Assembly: GCA_947624315.1 (NCBI GenBank)
Contig: CANQJU010000022.1
Span: 1 to 10,795 of the forward strand
Length of the DNA: 10,795 bases
From: an uncultured Bacilli bacterium
GTDB lineage: Bacteria; Bacillota_I; Bacilli_A; ML615J-28; CAG-698
Direction of reading: 5' to 3'
Part shown: positions 1 to 6,341 of the stretch, in pieces
How positions within the stretch are numbered: position 1 is the stretch's first letter
Layout of the letters: every line of letters begins with the position of its first letter
Position numbers and translations under genes: made by a program
Notes under the pieces: generated by a model
Told to the model about the DNA's origin: nothing
What the model saw: only the letters and a program-made list of their open reading frames with translations
Database searches by the model: none

Positions 1-1
1 A

Positions 2-385
2 TCTCAAGGTGTTGCTGTTGTTGAACAAGGTAATAACGTTGCACCATTCACTACAGAATTGAAACAAGAAAAGAATGCTGATGGCACATATAATAACGAA
101 ATTACAATTAAATTAGCTAAACCAGATGTAACTACATTTGAAGTTGAAGATTTAGTTGTATGCTGGTATGATTATGTTACAGATGAAGACTACAAAGAAG
201 AATCTGTAATTGAAAACGCAGAAGTAACTTCTGCAAATGGTGTTATCACTATTAAATTTGTAGCAAGCGCTGATTTAGTTGCTGCATATGCTGGTAATAT
301 GGGATTTGATGTTAAATATCTAATTTCAATTGATGGTAACCAATCAGAGTCATTATCATCAGTATATGGCGTATTTGAAAAATAG
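2..385 (+). CDS. C-terminal end of an unidentified protein, possibly the OppA-type substrate-binding protein (5' end outside window)
   Basis: The reading frame is open from the left edge to a TAG stop, giving 127 visible residues; the true start lies outside the window. An in-frame TTG at 59 has no reason to be the start. I do not recognise the family from this fragment. The residues alternate polar and hydrophobic with many Val, Thr, Asn and Asp, which suggests a beta-rich extracellular domain (for example Ig-like or fibronectin-like). It has one Cys, in VVCWYDY, and no membrane segment. It lies directly upstream of oppB on the same strand, separated by a hairpin. That is the usual position for oppA, whose product captures peptides outside the cell, so a binding-protein role is inferred from context only. 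It could equally be an unrelated surface protein. The coding call is firm; the function is weak. Confidence 0.8.
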   Translation, partial: SQGVAVVEQGNNVAPFTTELKQEKNADGTYNNEITIKLAKPDVTTFEVEDLVVCWYDYVTDEDYKEESVIENAEVTSANGVITIKFVASADLVAAYAGNMGFDVKYLISIDGNQSESLSSVYGVFEK

Positions 386-404
386 GAGCTTAATATTTTA
401 TAAT
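375..404 (+). promoter_or_regulatory. Putative sigma-A-type promoter for oppBCDF, overlapping the end of the upstream gene
   Basis: A -35 box TTGAAA (375-380, five of six consensus bases) is followed by an 18-nt spacer and a perfect -10 TATAAT (399-404). The -35 lies inside the last codons of the upstream gene. Transcription would start near 411, inside the left arm of the hairpin at 407-440. This could give the permease genes their own transcript in addition to read-through. In AT-rich DNA such matches also arise by chance, so the call is moderate. Confidence 0.5.
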
Positions 405-406
405 AA

Positions 407-440
407 AAAGACGATTAGGCTATAAAGTCTAATCGTCTTT
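407..440 (+). terminator. Intercistronic hairpin: partial terminator, attenuator or mRNA-stabilising structure
   Basis: A 15-bp stem (407-421 with 426-440, one G-U pair at 419/428) closes an ATAA tetraloop. It is followed only by AATTATAAA, so the U-tract is essentially the three T's that end the stem. That makes it a leaky terminator on the + strand. A hairpin between a binding-protein gene and its permease genes commonly keeps the binding protein in excess over the membrane components; this role is inferred here. On the - strand it is followed by a better T-rich stretch, but no - strand gene ends here. Confidence 0.6.
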
Positions 441-466
441 AATTATAAACTTAAGGAGGAAAATGT

Positions 467-1504
467 ATGGTTAAATATGTACTTAAAAGAATAGGATTAG
501 CTATTGTTACTACATTTATCATAATTTCTCTAACATTTATTTTAATAAAGTTGTTGCCATTTGAAAAACCAATTGGGCAAGAACCACAACAAATTGCTTA
601 CTATGAACATCAAGTAAGCTTAGGCTATTTATATAAATTTAGCACTGAACATCCTGAATTAGGAAAAGAAATATATAAAACTACTGGTCGTTTAGGAAGC
701 GTAACATATTATTATGAAGTTCCCGTTATGAAACAATATGTTAATTGGCTTTCTAATATTATTACTAAATGGGACTGGGGTACTTCGATCAAGGTTAAAT
801 TAAATGTTAGAGCAACTGTGATTATTTCTGAAAGAATTACGTATTCAATTAGAATTAATATTCTTTCTGTTATTTTTTCGGTACCTATTGGTATTGCCTT
901 AGGTATTTGGGCTGCTTTAAAGAAAAATAAATTGACCGATCATATTATTTCAACATTAGTCATGGTATTTATTTCTATACCAAGTTTCGTATTAATTACC
1001 TTCTTATTGAGGTTATTTGGATACCAGCTTGGTTGGATTCCAACGGTTTGGCCACGACCAACCGCCACGACATCAATGAAGATACTAGGTTACTTATTGC
1101 CAGTATTCTGTCTATCATTTGGTTCAATATGCGGTTATTGTCGTTTCACAAGAGCTGAATTATGTGAAGTAATTGAAAGTGATTATTTATTATTAGCTAG
1201 AACAAAAGGTTTAACAAAGAAACAAGCAATATTAAGACATGCTCTTCGTAATGCGATGGTTCCAATTGTTCCTTCAATTTTAGCTGAGTTCATTGGAATT
1301 CTAGGTGGTTCAATGATTCTTGAACAATTATATGGTATTCCTGGTATTGGTAAATTGTTTATTGAATGTTTGAATGGTAAAGATTACAATATTCTATTTG
1401 TTGATATGGCTATTTTCACAACAATCAGTTTACTTGCTGGAGTTATACTTGATATATCTTATGGATTTATTGACCCAAGAATAAGAATGGGGGCAAAGAA
1501 ATGA
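467..1504 (+). CDS. oppB: Oligopeptide ABC transporter permease OppB/DppB
   Basis: This is one of the two membrane channel subunits of a peptide importer, pairing with OppC and powered by OppD/OppF. The 345-residue protein starts with a typical OppB signal-anchor-like helix (about 8-30). A segment equivalent to the family's Y..W...GDLGTS stretch follows (YVNWLSNII to WDWGTS, about 91-107). Five further hydrophobic segments lie near 124-150, 158-183, 205-224, 265-290 and 308-332. The cytoplasmic EAA loop that docks on the ATPase is clear at about 237-267, with ARTKG at 244-248, and the C-terminus has the family's DPRIR. It is somewhat longer than usual (about 310) because the external loop after helix 1 (31-90) is enlarged. 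The start is set by AAGGAGGA at 453-460, six bases before ATG. Its TGA stop overlaps the oppC start as ATGA, implying translational coupling. Confidence 0.93.
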   Translation: MVKYVLKRIGLAIVTTFIIISLTFILIKLLPFEKPIGQEPQQIAYYEHQVSLGYLYKFSTEHPELGKEIYKTTGRLGSVTYYYEVPVMKQYVNWLSNIITKWDWGTSIKVKLNVRATVIISERITYSIRINILSVIFSVPIGIALGIWAALKKNKLTDHIISTLVMVFISIPSFVLITFLLRLFGYQLGWIPTVWPRPTATTSMKILGYLLPVFCLSFGSICGYCRFTRAELCEVIESDYLLLARTKGLTKKQAILRHALRNAMVPIVPSILAEFIGILGGSMILEQLYGIPGIGKLFIECLNGKDYNILFVDMAIFTTISLLAGVILDISYGFIDPRIRMGAKK

Positions 1505-3390
1505 TGACAAATGAAGATAAATTAAAAGAAACATATAGCGATATCAAAGATAGTGATTTTGAACTTGTCCAAGTTGATAAGAAAATTTCTGATGTTAAAT
1601 TTGAAACAAAACAAGTTACTTTCTTTAAAGATGCAATGAAAAGATTTGCTAAAAACAAATCTTCAGTTGTAGGTGCATTTATTTTAGGACTTTTATTATT
1701 GTTAGCTTTATTTGTACCAGTTCTTGATCGTAATGATGTTGTAACAATCAAAAAACCAGAATCTTTTTTAGCTCCAAAATTATTTAAAGCTGGAACTGGA
1801 TTTTGGGATGGTGTAAAAAGTTTTAAACGTATAATTTATGATACTCAAGGAGAAACACCTGCTGATTTCTATAAACCTGCTGTTATATCAATTAAAATTG
1901 ATAGTGAACCAAGTTTAATAGATCAAGCTAGTCCATATGGACATGGTGGTATGGCTATTATTTCTAACGAAACAAGATTTGATGAATATTCTATTACATT
2001 AAATAGTCCAACTATTTTATTTACTGCAGATGGTAATTATCGTGCTAAATTTATTTTAGGCGATGAAGATGGTGTATTAGAGGGTGTTATTGCTGAATAC
2101 GCAATTTATTTTGTTTCTGGAAGTAATAAAATTTTAGTTCAAGATTTCTCTAAAAAATATGGTGAAATTAATATTAATATAAGTGAAATATTAAAAGATA
2201 ACGATATTGAAAGTTGCCAAGGTTATTTATCATTTGAAGTTAAAGGTGTTTACAATCAAGTTTCATATATTTTAATGGAAAGTGCAACTTTTGAAACTGA
2301 TGATCCTGAAGGAATAGAAAATGTAAATAATTGTACATTTACTGATGCTACTCAAATGGTTTTAATTACAAAAGATAATGAAGGTGTTTTTCCTCCAACA
2401 TATTGGGCATGTACAGGTCGTAAAGGTGTTCACAATTCATCAGTTTATTTCTGTGATTTCTCATATGACACATATGCAGCTGCATTTGATACTCAAGATA
2501 ATCTTGAATATTCAGCTACAGATGTTGATACATGGATTAAAAATGGCTGGTGTGAATATGATCCTGCTGTTGGACCATCATCATTTAAGAAATTATCTGA
2601 TAAGTGCCCAATTGATAAAGTAAATGATCAAAACGTTAATAAAGTTACTGGTAAGCTATTAAATATCGTAGCTACTGGTCCACGTTATCGTAAATATGGT
2701 TATACAAAAATGCCAGTATTTATTTTAGGTACTGATACTTATGGACATGATATTTTTAAGAAAGCCTTTAAAGGTTTACGTACATCATTGATTTTAGGTA
2801 TTTGTACTGCTGCCTTCTGCTTTGCCTTTGGTCTATGCTGGGGTTCTATATCTGGTTATTTTGGTGGAAATGTCGACTTATTCATGGAGAGATTCTGTGA
2901 TATCTTGAGTGGTGTTCCTTGGATAGTTATTATGACATTGTGTATTTTGCACTTAGGTAATAACTTCTTCACATTCTTCTTAGCTCTATGTATGACGGGT
3001 TGGATGGGAGTCGCCGGAAGAACAAGAACACAGTTCTACCGATTCAAAGGTCGTGAGTATGTTTTAGCATCACGTACATTAGGTTCATCTGATACACGTT
3101 TGATCTTCAAACATATCTTACCAAACTCATTAGGTACAATTATTACATCAAGTGTTTTAATGATTCCTAGTGTTATTTTCTCAGAGTCAACACTTGCATA
3201 TTTAAATTTAGGTTTACAAGGTGTTCAATCATTTGGTGTTATGTTGTCTGAAAACCAACAATATTTAGCAACATTCCCTAACTTGATTATTTTCCCTGCT
3301 GTTATCTTAGCGTTAATGATGATTTCATTTAACTTATTTGGTAATGGTTTAAGAGACGCATTGAATCCTTCATTGAAAGGTAGTGAGTAA
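1501..3390 (+). CDS. oppC: Oligopeptide ABC transporter permease OppC/DppC with a very large extracellular insertion
   Basis: This is the second channel subunit of the peptide importer. It has 629 residues, about twice the usual 300. The family N-terminus is present: a cytoplasmic segment ending FFKDAMKRFAKNKSS (41-55), then helix 1 (about 56-76). The permease core resumes at FILGTDTYGHD (407-417), matching the OppC GTDxxGRD motif with His in place of Arg. It continues with SLILG, SGYFGG (451-456), the EAA loop (REYVLASRTLGSSDTRLIF, 518-536) and GNGLRDALNP near the end. Residues about 85-400 are extra. They are hydrophilic, look beta-rich, contain no membrane helix and carry six Cys (239, 278, 304, 318, 351, 369). 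With the usual OppC topology this block lies outside the cell. The ATG overlaps the oppB stop; there is only a weak G-rich ribosome site at 1489-1493, so translation is probably coupled. The fold of the insertion is unknown to me. Confidence 0.92.
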   Translation: MMTNEDKLKETYSDIKDSDFELVQVDKKISDVKFETKQVTFFKDAMKRFAKNKSSVVGAFILGLLLLLALFVPVLDRNDVVTIKKPESFLAPKLFKAGTGFWDGVKSFKRIIYDTQGETPADFYKPAVISIKIDSEPSLIDQASPYGHGGMAIISNETRFDEYSITLNSPTILFTADGNYRAKFILGDEDGVLEGVIAEYAIYFVSGSNKILVQDFSKKYGEININISEILKDNDIESCQGYLSFEVKGVYNQVSYILMESATFETDDPEGIENVNNCTFTDATQMVLITKDNEGVFPPTYWACTGRKGVHNSSVYFCDFSYDTYAAAFDTQDNLEYSATDVDTWIKNGWCEYDPAVGPSSFKKLSDKCPIDKVNDQNVNKVTGKLLNIVATGPRYRKYGYTKMPVFILGTDTYGHDIFKKAFKGLRTSLILGICTAAFCFAFGLCWGSISGYFGGNVDLFMERFCDILSGVPWIVIMTLCILHLGNNFFTFFLALCMTGWMGVAGRTRTQFYRFKGREYVLASRTLGSSDTRLIFKHILPNSLGTIITSSVLMIPSVIFSESTLAYLNLGLQGVQSFGVMLSENQQYLATFPNLIIFPAVILALMMISFNLFGNGLRDALNPSLKGSE

Positions 3391-3391
3391 G

Positions 3392-4888
3392 ATGGCTGAA
3401 AAAGTATTAAGTGTAAATAATTTAGTTATTAATTTTAAGACTGACTCAGGTTTAGTTCAAGCTGTTCGTGATGTTTCTTTCGAACTTGAAAAAGGTGAAA
3501 CATTATGTATAGTTGGTGAATCTGGATCAGGTAAATCAGTTACATCTAAAGCAATTATGGGTATTTTAGCCAATAATGCTATCATCGAAAATGGTTCAAT
3601 CATTTATGAAGGTGAAAACTTATTGGAAGTATCTGAAGAAGAATTCTATAAGATTCGTGGTCATAAAATTGGAATGATTTTCCAAGATCCATTATCTTCA
3701 TTGAACCCAATTGTTCGTATTGGTAAACAAATTACTGAAGCAACATTAATTAACTCTAATAAATTAAAATTATTGTATAATGATTTAATTTCTCATGATT
3801 TAATTGCTTATAAAAATGTAATTGCTAAAAGAAATATTGCCATTGCTAATGAGGAAAAACACTTAGAGCAATTGGTTGCAGCAAGTAAAAATGAAGATTT
3901 GACTGCTGAAGAAAAAGCTGAATACAATGAAAAAATCAAAGCTAAAAAGGCAGAAATCTCTGCTTTCCGTAAAAAAATAAATGCGGAAACAAAAGAAAAA
4001 TTAGTACCTTTGAAAGCTAAATTAAATGAAACTAAAAAGGCTGCTAAGGTTCAAGTTAAAGAATATAAAGCTAAAGTTAATGCTGATTGCAAGGAAAAAA
4101 TTGCTAAACTAAATGAAGAATTATCTTCAGCAAAATCCGAAGAAGAGGCTAAAAAAATCAAAGAAAAAATAGCTGCTGCTAAGAATGAATATGTTAATTC
4201 TTTAAAGATTACTAAAGCCGAAGCTAAAAGACGTGCATTAGCCATTATGAAGGAAGTTGGTATTCCTGAACCTGAACGTCGTTTTAAACAATATCCATTT
4301 GAGTTCTCAGGTGGTATGCGTCAGAGAATTGTTATTGCCATTGCTTTAACAGCAAATCCAGAAATTCTTATCTGTGATGAGCCAACAACAGCTCTAGACG
4401 TTACTATTCAAGCCCAAATTTTGGAATTGATTAATAGAATTAAAGATGAAAGAAAATTATCATGTATATTTATTACCCATGACTTAGGTGTTGTTGCTAA
4501 TATGGCCGATAGAGTTGCGGTAATGTATGCTGGTAAGATTGTAGAGTATGGAAAATCAGAAGAAGTTTTCTTTGATCCACGTCACCCATATACTTGGGCA
4601 TTGCTTGCAAGTATTCCTGATGTTGATAGTAAGGAACGTCTTGATGCTATTCCTGGTACTCCACCAAACATGATTTATCCACCAAAAGGAGATGCTTTTG
4701 CTATTCGTAGTAAATATGCAATGAAGATCGATTTTGAAAAAGAACCTCCTTTCTTTAAATTAAGCGATACTCATTATGCAGCTACATGGTTATTAGATGA
4801 AAGAGCTCCTAAGGTTGAAATGCCAAAGATTGTTTCTGAGCGTATTAAGAATTCTCTTAAAGGAGGTGCCCAAAGTGAACAAAGATAA
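3392..4888 (+). CDS. oppD: Oligopeptide ABC transporter ATPase OppD with a coiled-coil-like insertion
   Basis: This is a cytoplasmic ATPase subunit, one of two unlike nucleotide-binding subunits that drive the OppBC channel. It has 498 residues against about 330-350 usual. Motifs in order are Walker A GESGSGKS (42-49), Q-loop IFQDPLSSLNP (96-106), signature SGGMRQR (306-312), Walker B ILICDEP (325-331) and H-loop THD with His363. A C-terminal oligopeptide-transporter region follows (HPYTWALLASIP, 398-409). Residues about 121-273, just after the Q-loop, are an insertion rich in Lys, Glu and Ala that reads as a long coiled coil. The usual C-terminal Cys cluster is absent: the equivalent region reads PPKGDAFAIRSKYA and ends SDTHYAAT. 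ATG 3392 is chosen with AAAGG at 3376-3380. An in-frame GTG at 3383 would add three residues but sits only two bases from that site. The gene abuts oppC and overlaps oppF by 14 nt. Confidence 0.92.
   Translation: MAEKVLSVNNLVINFKTDSGLVQAVRDVSFELEKGETLCIVGESGSGKSVTSKAIMGILANNAIIENGSIIYEGENLLEVSEEEFYKIRGHKIGMIFQDPLSSLNPIVRIGKQITEATLINSNKLKLLYNDLISHDLIAYKNVIAKRNIAIANEEKHLEQLVAASKNEDLTAEEKAEYNEKIKAKKAEISAFRKKINAETKEKLVPLKAKLNETKKAAKVQVKEYKAKVNADCKEKIAKLNEELSSAKSEEEAKKIKEKIAAAKNEYVNSLKITKAEAKRRALAIMKEVGIPEPERRFKQYPFEFSGGMRQRIVIAIALTANPEILICDEPTTALDVTIQAQILELINRIKDERKLSCIFITHDLGVVANMADRVAVMYAGKIVEYGKSEEVFFDPRHPYTWALLASIPDVDSKERLDAIPGTPPNMIYPPKGDAFAIRSKYAMKIDFEKEPPFFKLSDTHYAATWLLDERAPKVEMPKIVSERIKNSLKGGAQSEQR
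4859..4866 (+). promoter_or_regulatory. Ribosome binding site that fixes the GTG start of oppF
   Basis: AAAGGAGG lies inside the last codons of oppD, eight bases before GTG 4875. It is a near-perfect Shine-Dalgarno sequence at ideal spacing. It therefore selects GTG 4875 over the in-frame upstream ATG at 4797, whose extra 26 residues would lie deep within oppD. Confidence 0.85.
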
Positions 4889-6221
4889 TTTAGATTCTGA
4901 ATTAAAAGATATTTTGTTAGCTAATGAATCTAACCCTAACCTTTCTGAAGAATATGATGAAGAAACAGGTAATGTTAATTTAAATGTTGATGATTTCAAT
5001 AAAAAGTATGGTGTTAACCCACGTGTTAAATCAAAACCAGAATTAAGAGATCAAAATATTATCTTATCTGTTAGACACTTAAAACAATTTTTCTTCTTTG
5101 GTCATGGAGTAAATCGTGCTAAGTTAAAAGCCGTTTCTAACGTATCATTTGACTTAAAAGAAGGCGAATGTCTTGGTATAGTTGGTGAATCTGGTTGTGG
5201 AAAAACTACTACAGGTAGATCAATCATAAAATTATATGATATCACTTCTGGATCAATATATTATCGTGGTGTTCGTATTTCTGCAGGTAATCGTTGGAAT
5301 CGTAAAGAAATAAAATGGACAAAAATTCGTTGTCAAGAACAATGCAAAGAATTAGAGAAGAAAAAAGATGAAGAAATCAAAGCTTTAGATAAAGCTTCTC
5401 CTGCATATCAAGAGACAGTTAATAATATTAATCGTAAATATAATGATGAGATTAATAATATTAAAAATAATGCTAATAAAATTATTTATGAACAACAAGA
5501 AAAGATTCAACAAATCAAATTTGATAATGCTCATGTTAGTCGTAAACTTGTAAATGAAATTCAAATGATCTTCCAAGATCCTGTTGATTCATTGGATCCT
5601 CGTATGACAGTCGAAGATATTATTCAAGAAGGTTTACGTATTCAAAAGTTTAACAACAAAGAAGAAAACCATAAAATGGTTGTTGAAATGCTTGAAAAAG
5701 TTGGATTAGTTGCTGAACATGCTGGAAGATATCCTCATGAGTTCTCTGGTGGTCAACGTCAAAGAATTGGTATTGCTCGTGCCTTAATCATGAAACCTAA
5801 ACTTTTGATTTGTGATGAACCTATTAGTGCTTTGGACGTATCTATTCGTGCTCAAATTATTAACTTGCTTAATGATTTGAAGGATGAATATGGTTTATCT
5901 ATCATCTTTATCGCTCACGATTTATCAGTTGTTAAATACTTCTGTAATCGTATTGCGGTTATGTATTATGGAAAGATTGTTGAGCTTGCTACAAGTGATG
6001 AATTATTTAAGAACCCTCTTCATCCTTATACAAAATCACTTTTATCAGCTATTCCTAAACCTAACCCAATTAGTGAAAAGAACCGTAAGAGAATTATTTA
6101 TCGCCCAGAATTAGTTCATGATTATTCTGTTGATAAACCTCAATTACGTGAAGTTTGTCCTGGACATACAGTACTTTGCAATCAAGCTGAATTTGAAAAG
6201 TACTTAACTGAATTAAAATAA
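4875..6221 (+). CDS. oppF: Oligopeptide ABC transporter ATPase OppF with an N-terminal extension and coiled-coil-like insertion
   Basis: This is the second ATPase of the peptide importer, partner of OppD. It has 448 residues against roughly 310-330 usual. Walker A GESGCGKT is at 104-111, Q-loop MIFQDP at 231-236, signature SGGQRQR at 291-297, Walker B LLICDEP at 310-316 and H-loop His348. The C-terminal HPYTKSLLSAIP is at 383-394. Two regions are extra. The first is an acidic, probably unstructured N-terminus of about 60 residues before the ABC domain. The second is a charged helical insertion at about 140-222, placed before the Q-loop, whereas the OppD insertion lies after it. The C-terminal cysteine region is shortened, keeping VCPGHTVLC but not the RCP-type motif. 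The GTG start is set by the strong ribosome site at 4859-4866 and overlaps oppD by 14 nt. The family assignment is firm; the role of the extra parts is unknown. Confidence 0.92.
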   Translation: MNKDNLDSELKDILLANESNPNLSEEYDEETGNVNLNVDDFNKKYGVNPRVKSKPELRDQNIILSVRHLKQFFFFGHGVNRAKLKAVSNVSFDLKEGECLGIVGESGCGKTTTGRSIIKLYDITSGSIYYRGVRISAGNRWNRKEIKWTKIRCQEQCKELEKKKDEEIKALDKASPAYQETVNNINRKYNDEINNIKNNANKIIYEQQEKIQQIKFDNAHVSRKLVNEIQMIFQDPVDSLDPRMTVEDIIQEGLRIQKFNNKEENHKMVVEMLEKVGLVAEHAGRYPHEFSGGQRQRIGIARALIMKPKLLICDEPISALDVSIRAQIINLLNDLKDEYGLSIIFIAHDLSVVKYFCNRIAVMYYGKIVELATSDELFKNPLHPYTKSLLSAIPKPNPISEKNRKRIIYRPELVHDYSVDKPQLREVCPGHTVLCNQAEFEKYLTELK

Positions 6222-6227
6222 TAAATT

Positions 6228-6259
6228 AACATTAGGATTTATACTCCTAATGTTTTTTT
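6228..6259 (+). terminator. Rho-independent terminator of the opp operon
   Basis: A perfect 10-bp stem (6228-6237 with 6245-6254) closes a 7-nt loop and runs into seven consecutive T's (6253-6259). It begins seven bases after the oppF stop, a textbook intrinsic terminator that separates the transporter operon from the RNase J operon. Confidence 0.93.
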
Positions 6260-6287
6260 ATTACAAACGATTTATAGGGATTTTCTC

Positions 6288-6316
6288 TTGTTATTATTAA
6301 AAAAATTTGATATAAT
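6288..6316 (+). promoter_or_regulatory. Extended -10 sigma-A-type promoter for the RNase J-alaS-ruvX operon
   Basis: The -35 is TTGTTA (6288-6293, four of six consensus bases) and the spacer is exactly 17 nt. The -10 is a perfect TATAAT (6311-6316) preceded by TG one base upstream (6308-6309), the extended -10 form. It lies just past the opp terminator and before a strong ribosome site. The expected start is near 6323, giving a leader of about 19 nt with no room for a riboswitch or T-box. Confidence 0.85.
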
Positions 6317-6325
6317 ATTATAAAC

Positions 6326-6333
6326 AAAGGTGG
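6326..6333 (+). promoter_or_regulatory. Ribosome binding site that fixes the ATG start of the RNase J gene
   Basis: AAAGGTGG (one mismatch from AAAGGAGG) lies eight bases before ATG 6342. An in-frame GTG at 6330 falls inside this site and so cannot be the start. Confidence 0.8.
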
Positions 6334-6341
6334 TAACTGAA

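Noticed and set aside
407..440. Hairpin as the terminator of a - strand gene
   Set aside because: The T-rich tract is better on the - strand, but no convincing - strand coding region exists downstream in oppB to be terminated there.
1502..1504. UGA read as tryptophan (Mycoplasma-type code)
   Set aside because: TGA ends oppB and alaS exactly at overlaps with the next start codons, and the Trp codons examined are TGG.
3383..3391. GTG as the oppD start
   Set aside because: The only GA-rich ribosome site ends two bases before it, too close. ATG 3392 is better spaced, although the difference is just three residues and the choice is not certain.
3890..4180. Possible DNA repeat array in oppD
   Set aside because: The recurring AAA/GAA/GCT codons come from low-complexity helical protein. 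There are no regularly spaced identical units and nothing like a CRISPR.
4051..4245. Open frame on the - strand opposite the OppD insertion
   Set aside because: It is a shadow of the repetitive Lys/Glu/Ala codons of the coiled-coil region, with no ribosome site or family match. The other short open frames opposite or within oppC, oppF and alaS are also shadows.
4797..4874. Upstream ATG as the oppF start
   Set aside because: It lies 92 nt inside oppD, has no good ribosome site, and adds residues with no family match. GTG 4875 has AAAGGAGG at ideal spacing.
6330..6341. GTG as the RNase J start
   Set aside because: It sits within the ribosome binding site for ATG 6342 and would leave only about 7 nt of leader after the predicted transcription start, with no ribosome site of its own.
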